A stretch of 64,000 nt of DNA from Parascedosporium putredinis (Eukaryota > Ascomycota > Sordariomycetes > Microascales > Microascaceae), in NCBI GenBank assembly GCA_949357655.1, contig CASHTG010000001.1, positions 496,001 through 560,000 of the forward strand, in the 5' to 3' direction. Each line of letters opens with the position of its first letter. The stretch's first letter is position 1. Below are positions 47,301-59,976 of the stretch, one piece after another. Made by a program: the position numbers and the translations under genes. A model generated the notes under the pieces. The model was not told where the DNA came from. It was given only the letters and a program-made list of their open reading frames with translations, and did no database searches.

Positions 47301-50300
47301 GTTTCTATTCTGCTGTGCTGCTTGCCCAGAAGGGTTAGAGGAAGGGGTCTGAAGAACTCGTTTCTCGTCCAAGAGTCCAGCCTCAAGGAAGTTGTCGTTG
47401 GTTGGCGTGTTGGCCGGCATGTTGAAGAGAGCAAAAGCGTGCGGCCGAAGGGGCGAGGGCGACTGCTTATAGAGTAAGGGTAACGATGGCGAATGTGTGA
47501 TAGTGACTGTGAGTGAAAGTGTACCTGGTTGGTTGGGTCTGAAAGAGAGAATGTGGAGGGACGGAAGAAAGGAAGAAGATGATATCAGAAACGGCAGATA
47601 GGTTGAGGGTTAAGAAGCTTTGCCTTGGTGCGTCGATATTGCAGAAAGAGGGTCCAATAAGACAAGTTCGAGGGGTCTAGAAATGTGAGACACAATCCCG
47701 AGGGCCAAGACAAGAATAACAAACACCCCAAATGCGAGAAGAGTGGAACCCGGCGTGCAAGTCGATAGGGAGGGGGAAAAGGGAAAAGAAGAGAAAAGAA
47801 CAAAAAGAAGCACACGAAATCGAGGAAGTTGGTGCAAAGTGGCGTTCGGTATAAACAGGCTGGCCGGGAGGAGGGGCGATGTGGGTGTGGGTGTGGGTAT
47901 CAATTGATGGGGTGTAGGAACTTTGGCCTCTCGGCTGTTTTGTTGCTTCTGTTCACTTGTTGCCTTGTCGAGGGGGCGCAGAACGCTGCTGCAAGGGGAG
48001 AGAACGCTAGAGCAAGTTGCTGGCTCAACGACGAGATCAGCGTTAATCCAGTCCGCGTGGAGATCCCTGTGGCGACAAGATCGAGAGAAAAAGGAAGCCC
48101 TTCGTAAGCGAGACAGGAGGCAATTTGGTGCGGAGCCTCTTTTTGCCTGCGCTGAGCAAGAGAGAGGAGATCCGAAAAAAAGACCAGAGTCGGAATCAAT
48201 TGCTCCGCAGCTCAGTGGGTTTTACAGTTTGAGAGGAACACAAGGGAGCACCACGTTTTCGTATGAGACAGACCGTCAGGGGACGAAAGTTTAGACTAAA
48301 AATATTTACTGGCGGACGGAGGACAGGGCAAGTTTTTAAAAGCTTGAGCTGATACGAGCAGGCAGAGTCCAGCTTGACGCCAGGCTTCAAAGGAGGGAGA
48401 GGACGGGCCAGAAAAGGCCGGGTCCGGGGTGGCTGCGCTCCTGGGGTTGTCGGGGTTGTCACAAGTATTACGAGCAAGCTTGAGCACTGTCGTCACCGGT
48501 GCCAAGTACGAGATAAAGGTGGGTAAGGCCAGCACTGGGCCAAGGAGGGAGAAAAATTGGGTGTGGGCCGGTCGTCGGAGAACACCCGCAACAAGCCAAG
48601 AACGACAGGCTACAAAGGGGGGGACCAGGGGCTTTCCGAACAGAGAACATCGATTACGAAGTAAGAATGCAGCTTGAGCACTCTTGCCGTGCAGTACCTC
48701 CTTGTATCGAGAGCCTGGGGCATGGGAAGGCGCTTTGATGAACGCAGCTGCGGTTTGGGCAAGAGGTAGGAGGTCGGAGGCAAGACTTGAGGCAGGAGGC
48801 AGGAGGGAGCGAGGAAAGTATCATGGGTGTTTCTTTTAGCGCAGGTGCGAACGGGGAGCTGACCCCGGCGACTTTCCTAGCCGTAAACTCTGGTGGGCAT
48901 CTATTGGACCCGTGTTGGGCCATATCTTGACGGCGTGGGTCGCTGAGGGATGGTCCACACTCGGGCGGGGCCTTTCAGGCTAAATCGATGGGCAGCACAA
49001 AGAGAAAAGGGTGCCACTGCGAGCACGTACTCGTCTGTTTTTAAAGTACTTACTTGTGCATACGGAGTGGTGGGCAGCCTCTATCAATTCGGGGGCTGGG
49101 CAAAAGCTTCAAAGAAGAACAGAGATCCTGCTTCGCAAAAGGATCCAGATGCATATGGATTCTGTCTAGTGTGCATGGGGCGCCACACGAAGAAGGAAAT
49201 TTTAAGCAGCAGCCACTGCACGGGGATGTCGTGGCTTACTGACCATCGCAGCAACCGATGTCAGACTTTCTGTCAGAACATGCAGACGGAGGGTAGTTCG
49301 GGACTAAAGCGAGGACTGATGGATCAATGAGAGCCGTGACAGAAGCGGTGCAGGAACAATGCGAGTTCCAACATTCCAGGGACTTGCAACAGCCTCGACT
49401 ATTCTACGAAGTATTCAAGCGAGGACCTGGCGAAGGGGGCTGGAGGCTTGTTTCTTTCCGGGCTGGCCTCTCCCTCGCCCGCTTTCCGGAGGATGCGAGA
49501 AAAAGCTGCCCCTTGTTTGGTGGGAGTTTTCCTGCCTTTTTTCAGCAATGGGATTGTCGCCTGCAGTGGTTCCGAATTGCAACGCATCCTCTGGGCTGGG
49601 TCAACGCTCTCCACTTCTGCCTGCATGGGTCGGGATGCCGCACTCAGCTTGACCAGGGTCCAGGGAAGACAGCTCTATCCGTGTTCAGTGAACTTGAACT
49701 GACCTAGCTCGGTTGATTGGCTGAGCTGAGCTAACCTCCGTCGTCGGGCTTGAGAAATGAATAATCGTCAGGGTGAAATGAGTCTGGAATGCGGAAGGCT
49801 TGGACGAGGCGATTGAGGCTCGAATATTGATGGCTGTCTGGTTTGGCCATCAAGCATATCAAACATTAGGGAGATTACAAGACATCAATGGAAGTATCAT
49901 TGACGAGTTGAGTATCTATCTAAGATCGAGCGCCTGCCATGATAGCAGTTTACCGAATACTTTTTTATCTTTTTATACAGATTCAGCCCTGAATTGATAA
50001 GGGAGAAAAGGCTATTGATCGATTCGGCAAGAACGGTAGTAGGGGTGGCTGTCGTGAATGCCGTACGCACCTCGACTTCGCCTTGGAGCCGTTGCGTGTC
50101 GATCCTTGTGGAATTTGGCTCTCAAGGCGGGCAGATCAGCCGGGAGGAGCTAGGTTGAAGATCTCGCTCTCCCGCTGCCTTTGTAAACTCGAAGGGAAGC
50201 TGGCGACGCGGAGGCATAGATCTCGGGGCTTCAAGAGTGCAACGAGATTGTAGCAACGTTGAACGAAACTCTCAACAGCACGCCCGTGATAAGATTGAGG

Positions 50301-53300
50301 CAGCCAGATGTGCATATGTGGGGGCTTTGCACTAGTGCTTGGGTGTGGGCTCAAACTGAGCGAGACCAATTCTTCGTCGGTTTCAGGTTGGGGAATTTGC
50401 TGTCTATCAAGTGCAATACATCCACCATCCATTGTATCAAGTGTAAGCTTGACAGAGGGCTTGGAGGGCGCCATCTTCCTCGGTGCACATCTTGTCTTGT
50501 CAGTGAATAATACACATTCACAATTCAAGAGGCGAGAAACTAATGTCGGAACTTTCTCCAGGTTGGTTCTCGATGTCGCCATGTTTACCCGTGACGCATT
50601 TACATAGGATCACCCATAATTCTCCGCTCAAGCGCAAGCAAATCCATCATCGGCACTTGGGGGAAGATCGCCCTCAATCTCTCGCCTCGAGGCGATGACG
50701 ACGGCCTAATTTCTTGGTAGATAGTCCGCGAGCGGGTAGCCGGCACTCGGATTCTCAGAATCGCCCCCCAGATTCCACACCTTGACAAAGAGACTTGACA
50801 ATGGTGGCTCGACGAGTGCAGGAGTGCCGTGTAGGGCGAATGATATTGGCTATCCGGATCCGAGTGGTGCGGGTGGAGGAATTAGAGGGTTACGTCGCCC
50901 GGTTACTATCCGTACGCTACGGATCTTATTGTTTTTCCTGGAATTCTGGTCTTGGGCATTGATTGAATGTAACCAGCGAGATTCCATCGATTGATGGGAC
51001 CAAGGGAACCTAATAGCAATGACATCACGGCCGAGCAACCCGAACGTGGATCCAGACTCGAGAAAGATCAAGACCCGATAGCATCCTCTCGCTTCTCTCC
51101 CTCCATTGTTTTTCTCTCCGTTCCTTTTTTTTTTTTTTTTTTTCGTATCAAGGCTACATGTAGCCATAGCACGCCAGCAAAGAGGGGATGGCTAGATTGT
51201 CGCTCGTCGCGGCTATTACCGATACGCCTCTTCGTGTTCCTAAAATACATCCATCCATTGTATACTAAGAGGGGGAGGCGAGGAGGGGCCAGGAATACGA
51301 GGTGCTTCACCATCAGGTGTATACAACACACCCACACACACCCACACCAGAAGAACATTGATCATCATCATCAAGGTTGATGCGGAACTGCCCTATCGGC
51401 GAATAGCCGGGCTCCATTGGCTCCACCGCGCAATGCCTGGCACTGATCGCGACAGTTGTCGATGGGCCCAGAGTTCAACTATTGATTGAATTAATTCATT
51501 GAGCTTGTGGAGGTCTGGTTGATCATGAGCAGCGAAACGAAACGCATAAGTTCGCTGCGCCTAGGGTGGCAGTGCGTTAAAAGACACCTTTAGATCCATA
51601 GATGGCCTGAAAGTTGTGTAGACGGGGGCTACAAGCATTCGGGCGATTGTCCGTGACCAAACCACTCTACACTCCCTTTGAAGTATGTAGGATTCCACGG
51701 ACCCAACATGATTTGTGTGGTGGGGGATTATCTTCATCGAATCCGGGTTTCCCTCGAAACCTGTGTCAGGCCAATATTCTTCACCAGGAGAGAAGATGAG
51801 ACAGCGCCATCGAGGAACATCTGAACACGTTTCTGTAGCTCTGTCCCTCCGTGCAGCTCCTCGAAGCTGGGACAGCTGGGATTTCCCGAGGCCCTTGTGG
51901 TTTTCACGACCCAACATTGAACCCATAAGGTTTTCGACCCGGAACGTCGAACTATGTATTACTACTAACTCACTCCTAGCACGCCCACCTTTTCTGCGTC
52001 CCTGCAATTTTTATTTGCCCGTCGTATTGTTCTTTTTCAACCCGGCGAGTGTGTAAAGGCAAGCCTCTAGGAGAGCGGCTTGTTTCATGTTTGAGCAGCA
52101 CAAGTGACCGCCATGTTTCTTGGCTGTAAGATTGTGCATTGTTTCTCACGCTCTGCAGATGCCGTACAAGTACGTTGACAAGGGCGTGTCACGTCCATCT
52201 GTCTTAACTCGTAATTAAAGCATCTTGAGGGAGGGGGCCACGATACGTACAGGGCATTCCGCAGACTTGTGCCGGACTTTCGAAAAGACTTTCCGTAGAG
52301 TCGGTGCTGGGGTTGCAATGGAGCGTGGATGGCTCCCTCCCTGCGGCCCCCAAGAACCCCAAGAACGGACGACTTCCGGGTTTGCGATGACGTGTCGGAT
52401 GTGCATTGCCTACATCCATTGTAGCAAAGAGCAAGCAACCAGGGCTGAGTAACAGCGTCGCCAGGCGCGCGTATGTCTTGGCTTCGGGAAGAATGGCCTG
52501 GTGTGAAAGTCTTGGCACTTGCTGAAAAATGCCCTCAAGTCGAATCAACGGGTTCTAGCCTACGTCTCCCTACCGAGAACCGTGAAGAGGGAACATGAGG
52601 GCGTTTCCTTTTGAGAAAAAGGAAAATTGGAAGCTTGTTCTTGAGGGTAGATGTGCGAGCCCTAAGCACATGCTTTTGAGAGAGAGATCCGAGGTGGAAT
52701 GCCTGCCTTGGACCGTTGGATCGCTTCGCCTCGGAATTCTCGCTCGCCCCGGCGTCGATCCACTGCTCCACACCTATCCATAGCCATTCCACACTGCCAG
52801 TTGTCCCAGGTGTTTGGGCTGGTTCGGCGATATTTGGTCACTGGTTTCTCGCCTCCAGCCTCGCTCTCTTTTGCGGCTTTGTTCAATTTCTTGGCCGGGA
52901 GGGACAAGAACACCCAATAGGTGGATTGCGGTGGTGTGTCCGGACCAAATTCTAAATATTAACATTCAGGAACCGCGAAAAGGGTCCAGCTCAGTCCCCT
53001 CAACCCAATTTTGCGGGCATCAATCGATCTCGAAGCGTTGATGGGCTGAGCTGTATTCAACGTATTACATAATCCTCCTAGCATGTGAATTTTGGGCTCT
53101 AGAGATGGATCTATGGGAAAGGTGTCAGATTGTGACACTGAGGTTTGAATCCCTGATTTTAATTGGGCCTTGATAGGCAAGCCGCCAGGGGTATTCGACT
53201 GGTGGATGCTGGTGCCGCCAGGGGCTATTGAAAACAGTGCAATGGGAGCCGAGTGCTTACGCCATGCAAAGTGATTAGTTGGCGAGACAAGGTTCCAGGC

Positions 53301-53782
53301 TAGGCAAGAGGCTGCAAGTACCTTGGCCATCGGGCTATTATTTCCCAATGTCGTAACGTGTACTCGTTAGAGCCGCCCTGCCATGTTCCCAACATCACAC
53401 CTTTCAAATGACATTCATGTGATTGTGCTCCAACTAAGCTCGTCGACGGTTCTGGCCTGATTGAGGACGGACCCATTTACCATGTCCTCGGGGAGCAACT
53501 AGTTCGCAGCTTCCTCGACCTAATTTTTTCTTCCTAATCCTAATCGTCCCCCTTTATTGGAATCGGACAGCGATAAAGCCATTGGAGCGATTGAACGGTC
53601 TCACTAGCAGCTGATCGAGCCACGACACGACACGACTGCTTTCCCACCTCGTCCCGCTCACCCACGCAGCACCTACGAATAGCTCGGAAAGCCGCCCGCC
53701 GTCTCCTTTTGCCCTCGACTTTCCCACCCTTCTCCCATGCCCAAAACGTCTTCGCAGACCTCAATGGTGCAAAGGCCCCGCC
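47301..53782. other. 6.5 kb gene-poor region
   Basis: No family, splice-supported gene or RNA structure could be recognised. Open frames are short, evenly spread over the six frames and lack coding bias. The longest with a real ATG (minus strand, 50136-50582, 148 codons) is unlike anything I know. A T run sits at about 51126-51143. The end, from about 53620, becomes C-rich and leads into SEC59. Confidence 0.45.
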
Positions 53783-56663
53783 ATGCCCAAACCTGAGCAC
53801 CTGCACCCGACATGGCAATCCGCCGCCGCCTCCGCCAGCGCCAGCGCCAGCGCCTCCCACGCCCTCGACGGCCCTGACGACTCCAACCTCCGCCTCCTCT
53901 CCCGCTCCCCCACCCCTATCACCGCCAGAGCTTCGAGCTCCCCACCCAACCCACCGCTTCAATCATGCGGCTGGCCGACCGCGCGCCGTCGTGCTCACGC
54001 CGCCCGACGACGAGGAGGAGGACGGCACGACGTCGAGCTCGCGGTCGAGCTCCGATCCGCGCCTGAGCCGGGGCTCGCCCCTCGCGAGCGATAGCGGCAC
54101 CGAGGCCGACGACGAGCACTTCCTCAGGGCCTACCCGCACCCCGCGCCAAGCCGCACAAGGGCCTGCGAGGCCGAAACGAGGCCTTGTCCGGCGCGTCCA
54201 CCCCGCTCCTATCCCCCACAATCCCGCACCACCACGTCGAGGAGCTCGGCGAAAAGTTGCCCCAGGCCATCCAGGGCGACCGACGGCTCGGCACGGATAG
54301 GGTTCGCCAGGCCCGCCACGTTGCCAGGAGATATGTCGAGGTTGCTTTGCTGGCGGGGCTCGGCATGATGGTGCTCTCAAATCGCAGTGTGCAGCCTCTA
54401 AGGAAACTGTGGCTTCCAGGTGAGATCTTATCTTTGCATTTGGGTAGAGGAGACGAATCGGCGCCTCTGCCTGCAGTATTGCGCACCTATGCTAATAAAG
54501 AATACCTCGTGTAGAATGCATCGTCGCCCTATCTCTTTTTGGCATCCTTATTGCCCTATACCCCCTGCGATTGATGATGTGGGCCCTTGTCCATCGTTCT
54601 CCAACACGGAGAATCTCCCTCAAAGTCCCCGTGCAATTCGACCCTGCTCCTCTCTTATACCCTCAAACCATTACAGTTCTCACCGCCTTCCTCCTCGCGA
54701 GCGGCAATCCGAGCCTCGTTTTACCCAATATCATGCTCTGTCTCTGCTCTATCCCGGAGCAACTTATACCATTTACGTTCTCCGACCAATGCTTTAATAC
54801 TGTGCACTGGGTCCTTACTTGTGTTCCCCTTTTCTACGCAACGTCCCGGGGTGCCCCTTACATACCCGCCGAAGACCCGGCCTGGTCCCTCGTGGACTCT
54901 CACCATATCGCGCCGGGGATCGCCGTCCTTCTCTATCCCCTTCACAAATGCCTGCGCCAAGTACTCCACCACCTCACAACCACGAGTCTTCTCCCGGCCG
55001 AGCTCGAGCTTTTCTCAATCGCCCTCATTAACCTTTTACTCTTAACCTCATCTCCCCAAATGAGAATTCTCAAGGCGCTCTTATGGATTGGCGGGCTGTG
55101 TGTGCTCGTCTCGTGCGGTAGGGTCATCATCTGGGGAATAGCGTTGGCCCGGGTGCCCAAGTGGCGGTTCAAGCGCGAGGCCCTGCAGCCTGCCCAACCC
55201 CGCTTTGCCAGACTGATGCGCCAACTCCTTTGGCGGAAGCAGTCTTTAAACAAAGCGGGTGTTAATGGTCGGGTCCAGATGGCTCCTAGTTCGGCCTCCA
55301 TTCGGCCTTGGCCATCTTCCGACGACGAAGAAGTAAACTCGCCGTCGGCAAAGCATAGAGTTCCGTCGCCGTTTGCCGTGAACCGAGACGTGCCCCTCGA
55401 CGCCGAAGAGGCTACTCTGCTAGCCAGTGCCGAGGCTGCGGAACCGGCTGCCAACCAGCGGGTCTCATTACGAAGAAACACATTCCCCTTTGCGCCTGTC
55501 GCGACCCGAGTCCGAAAAGTATACCCGACGCACACGGCGGCCGGGCGCAAGAAAGGTCGATGTCAACATCTGTGCGCGCGTTCTTCAGCCTGACGCAGTC
55601 TCAGGCCGCCCTGAGGAAGTGGATTTATGCGGGCTACGTCTATGCATGCATCATCGGCATCGTTCTCCTCGGTATCCGAAGTTATATTTCACGTTTTGCC
55701 CTCGACGGGGCCGAGGCCATTGGCTGGGCCCTGGGGTATCTCTTGGGCAACATCAACTGGTTTCGGTTCCAGGTGGTTAGCGAAAACCTGGACCACTGGG
55801 TCCGTTTGCCTCCTCGCCCCGACGCTGGGCCCGGTCAGTTCTGCCATCAGGGTTGGGTGCAGCACATACGCCTCGAAACCTTTGGCGGAGCCAACACGAG
55901 ACTCTTGATTCTCGGCTACTGGTTCATAATCCTTGTCTTTGGGCTCGTCATTGTATACCGCCTAAAGGATATTTACGAAGTGGATACCCGTCGCAAGGTC
56001 TTCCACTTCATGATGGTGGGCATGCTCTTGCCGGCAACCTACGTGGACCCGGCGTTTGCGGCGCTGGCCCTGTCGGCGGCGCTTGCGTCCTTCCTCATAC
56101 TCGACCTGCTGCGCGCAAGCCAGCTACCGCCCCTGTCGAAGCCCATTGCCAATTTCCTCGCCCCGTACGTTGACGGGCGCGACTTTCGCGGGCCTGTCGT
56201 CATCTCGCACATCTTTCTGCTCATCGGCTGCGCCATCGCTGTGGCTGACACTGGCTTCTCTCCCGCGTAATGGCGAGGGCTTCCTCGCCGGCTGGGAGAT
56301 CCCCACGCGCGAAGTCAGCATGGTCTCGGGCGTCATCTGCGTCGGGCTCGGCGACGCGGCGGCCTCGCTCATCGGTAGGCGATGGGGCCACCGCAAATGG
56401 GTGTGGGGTGGCGGCAAGAGCCTCGAGGGAGCGCGGCCTTTGCGACTGCCGTTTTCGTCGGCCTCATCTCAGCCAGCGCGTGGCTGCGCGTGGGCCGGTG
56501 GCCCGTCACGGGCGGAGCGCCGCTCGGCTGGCTGGCCGAGGTACGCAACGCCGGAGTGTGCGCCTCCGCGGCGAGCTTGACGGAGGCGGTGCTCACCGGC
56601 GGCAATGACAATGTCATTGTGCCGATTGTACTATGGACTTGCGTCAAGAGCTTGGGGGTTTAA
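53783..56663 (+). CDS. SEC59: dolichol kinase
   Basis: Sec59 phosphorylates dolichol in the ER membrane, supplying dolichyl phosphate for N-glycosylation, O-mannosylation and GPI synthesis. Exon 1 runs from ATG 53783 (MPKPEHLHPTWQ) to 54419 and exon 2 from 54515. The N-terminal third is soluble and acidic/Ser-rich, then about ten or more hydrophobic segments follow. The kinase domain is in the last third: VDTRRKVFHFMMVGMLLPAT, VDGRDFRGPVVISHIFLLIG, VSGVICVGLGDAAASLIGRR and WGHRKWVWGGGKSLEGS, the CTP-binding region of the polyprenol kinase family. Total length is about 930 residues, far longer than the roughly 520 of yeast Sec59. Frame changes lie in the N-terminal low-complexity part (near 53950 and 54150), near 55553, near 56233 (GCAI/PLWLTL; two bases) and near 56427. 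Confidence 0.92.
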
Positions 56664-57536
56664 GCATTGATGAATAGCTTTGGTATTTTCCACCTCGTAA
56701 TCTTTTTTCTACTTTTACCTTTTAAACCCCCTTTTTTTCCCTCTAAACATGGAAAATTTCGGAGCTTGTAGTAAACGAACTCCAAACTCTATCTAGATAT
56801 AGAAAATGCGACGGGAAAGGGTGGTGTCACGGAAAGCTTTTTGTACTTTGGCCACGGCGTTCTCGGGATGGGATATGGGGGAAGGAATGGTGGTTTAACA
56901 ACTTTTCTTTTGACAAAGAAGCCTCGGGACTCGTACACCTTGATCATTTTGTTCTTTTTCTTTTCTTCAATCTCGCCCCATGATTGACGATATGCACTAT
57001 GTCTGTTGCCTAGTCTTGCCCCTTTACAGCATATATGAAGCAGTACTTTATGATCGATGATGGGTGTGGTGGATTTGTCTGATGGAGGAATCTGGTCCGA
57101 TAGATATAGGAGTAGGAAAATCTCTTTAGGGAGAGGCCTACGTGTATGCGTTTGGTTGCTAGAAAATATGTGCGTCTATGGATGAGGATGAGTCGGATCG
57201 CTAATAATCTATCATTCTATAAAAAAGCCTGAGACTTTCAGATATGCCGTTCCCACTTCCTACCTCGAGACGCGCAACGCGCTCGCCAGACTGATGAAGA
57301 CTATGGTCCCCTCTAGCGTCCCACGCCCCTAGTCATGTGGACAGAAAAGAAAACCAAAAAAATATGCAAGTGTATAACTGATGAAGACTATTAAAAAGAA
57401 CAAGTGGACAGCTAGACAAAAGGAAAACGCTGGGCAGGTCATGATATAATCGTACACGTCAAACTCTTTTGTTTTCTTTCACACCCTCTTTTTGTTTCCA
57501 CCTTTTCCCCAACGAGATGTTGTTATGTACAACAAC
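56664..57536. other. convergent intergenic region, SEC59 to ORC2
   Basis: Two 3' flanks, A/T-rich, with T runs around 56700-56745. No gene or structured element is visible. Confidence 0.5.
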
Positions 57537-59397
57537 CTACGACTCAATGTCCTCGAGGATGGCCTCCAACTCGTCCCGCCGGAAGGGCACGCTGATGAGC
57601 TCCGTACCAAGGGCGTCTTTGGTGCTTGTAATCATTTGGTGATCATGGAATCTAGGGCAACAAGAGTTAATTATAGATGCACGGGAGATAATAGAAACAG
57701 AATTTCAAGCAGGTGCTACATACTCTCGTAAAAGCTGCCGGAAGGCCATCTCGGAACTAGGACAGACAAAGGCTTCTACCGCCTTGTTGTACAGAGTTTT
57801 GTACTCGAGGCCGGGGTTGTCCTCGCCTCCGGCTCCGCCGCCCTCATCCAGGGCGGTGATGACCTCGGCGACGAGGAGGGCGTAGAGGCTGCGGGCGTTT
57901 TGGGTCAAGCTCTTGAGGACAAAGGTGACGGCCTCGCGACCGCCGGCGCGGCGGGCGGCGCGGCCGAGGAGCTCGTGGACGTCGTCGACGACCTCGAGCT
58001 CGGCGGTGAAGGGACGAGGGTGGTGGCGTCGTGAAGGCAAAGTTGAAGGCGGAGCGGAGGAGACGTCCCACAGGAGGGGAAATCGGGGGTGTCGGCGGAG
58101 CAGGCGACGCGGACGCGGGGCAGGGCGGCGAGCTGGGCGAGGAGGGCCTGGGCGGCGGGCTTGCGGAGCGGGGGCGCGTCGATGGAGTTGACGAGGAGGA
58201 CGAGGGAGGCGGCGGGGTCGTCGGCGAGGTGGGCGGCGATGCCTTGCAGGATGGCGAGGGGTTGGGCGGGGGCGGGGTGTCCGGGAGGAGGGCGGACCAG
58301 GCGGCGGAGAGTATGTCGCGCGGGGTGACGGTGCGGACGTAGCCGTTGGCGACGACGATCTTGAGGTCCTCGCCGGGGACCCTGGCGGCGTGCATGTGGG
58401 CGGCCAGCTTGCGCAGGAGGGAGCGCTTGGAGCCCATGCCGTAGAGGCAGACGGTGAAGCCCTCGGACATTTCAAACTCCCACTGGGGGAAGGAGGCGAG
58501 GTGGATGGACTCGAGGAACGCGAGGTTCTCGGCGTGGGGGTTCTCGTAGTCTCGCCAGAACCCAAAGTATTCGTCGTGCGTGAGCAGGCCCGACGACCCC
58601 AGCGTGTTGTCTGACGTCTTGGCCTTGCCGGGCTTGTTGTGGAAAAAGTACATCTCGTGCGGTGGCAAGTGCCGCGGCGGCGAGGGCGACCTCACCTTGC
58701 GCGGGCGGCCCGGACGGCGGCCCGGCGTGCGCTTCGAGGGGGTATCGGGCTCCGTGGCAGAGGCGGCATCGGTGGCGTCGGCGTCGGTGTCCCTCGCGCT
58801 CCGCCTGCCCTCGCCGTCAGCGTCGTCGTCGTCGTCGTCGTCCGAGGATTCGTAGATTCGCCGGGCGAGCCTCTCCTGCTCCTCGTCCCCGCTGCTCTCG
58901 TCGTCCACGACGTTGCGGATGAGGGCGCGCATGCTCTTTTTGCGGGCGGAGCGGTCGGCGGCGCTGCGCCTCCTCGGGGTGATGCCGTGGCCGTCGAGCA
59001 GCCGCGAGGGCGTGATCGCGGCCGTGTTGCTCGGCCTGCCCCGCCGCGAGGGTGTTTCGGCGTTCTTCCCCGTCGGCGTGCCGGCGGCGGAGGCGGATGC
59101 AGACTTGGGCGGCCTGCCTTTCCGCTTGGGCGTTGCGGCCGGCTGTGGTTCGGGATCGGACTCGACGGGGCTCGGGTCTATGGTCATCTCCTCGTCGTCG
59201 GTGGTCGCGGACTTCCTGCGCTTGGGCGCGGCAGCGACGATCACGTCCCCATCCTCGACGATCTCGCGAAGCTTGAGTGAAGGATTGCGCTTTCGCTTCG
59301 GTCGCGATCCTCCGTTTTCGCCATCGATATCTTCTTCTTCTTCTTCCTCCTCCTCCTCCTCTTCCACCACCTTAGTTGTCGGTTTCCGCCTGGGCAT
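57537..59397 (-). CDS. ORC2: origin recognition complex subunit 2
   Basis: Orc2 is part of the six-subunit complex that marks replication origins. Exon 1 is 59397-57724 and exon 2 is 57651-57537, joined in phase at QLLRE/FHDHQ; about 597 residues. The disordered N-terminus has a Glu tract and three AT-hook-like motifs (KRKGRPPK at 91-98, RRGRPS at 118-123, GRRPGRPRK at 226-234). The conserved body follows: HDEYFGFWRDYENPHAENLA, FPQWEFEMSEGFTVCLYGMG and SKRSLLRKLA, AILQGIAAHL, SLVLLVNSIDAPPLRK, VVDDVHELLGRAARR, and C-terminal TELISVPFRRDELEAILEDI. The Walker-like segment LYGMGSKRS is degenerate, as usual in Orc2. The frame changes near 58300, between PPPNP and AQPLAIL, and twice between 58085 and 58010, around LLWDVSSA. 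I read these as lost bases in C/G runs. Confidence 0.92.
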
Positions 59398-59976
59398 TGC
59401 TGGATGAAGGGGATGAGGGCGCAGAGGACAGCGAGGAATAGCTCTATTCGGAGGGTGTCGAATTTAAGCCAACATCCAGTTTAGGTTGTGGGAGGGTGGC
59501 TGTGAGCAAGGAAAGAAAAAGCGGTGTTTGGGCGTGGATAATTCTGTGGTGCACAGGAGCTGTTCGATATTTCTGGCGGGCGCGTTGAGTTGGAGCTTTC
59601 TGAATGGATGGAACGCGATCTGCATGCAGCCTTTGTGGATGGGTCAATCAATTGGAATTGGGGGCGAGCTCAAGCATTGCCCACCAGCGATGGACAGTGA
59701 TGGACAGGCGGGCTAGGAACTTTCCAAACTCTTTCCTTTTTCAGCTCAGTCAGCACACGGCACAGCACAGCTATTAGCAGCACAGTCAATTGAGGGAAGG
59801 CGGCGGGGTGCTTTTCAGTGCTCTCGGCTCGCAGACGTCCTCTGAATTTAGACTAGTATCAAAATTGATCTCAAGGGCGACCTCACACCATCAAGATCCC
59901 ACCCAAGATCCCCCAGACTTTTATATCTCCTTTATTCGCTTAAAAGGGCGCGAGGCAGGTGGCAAAATCGGAGAAA
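59398..59976. promoter_or_regulatory. divergent intergenic region, ORC2 and GEP4
   Basis: About 0.58 kb between two divergent starts, so it must contain both promoters. No element was recognised. Confidence 0.5.

Noticed and set aside
50136..50582. Minus-strand 148-codon open frame with ATG in the gene-poor stretch
   Set aside because: No recognisable motif and no splice or codon-bias support; an open frame of this length is expected by chance in such sequence.
58639..59407. Long plus-strand open frames opposite ORC2
   Set aside because: Shadows of GC-rich ORC2 coding sequence; the minus strand carries AT-hooks and the conserved Orc2 body.
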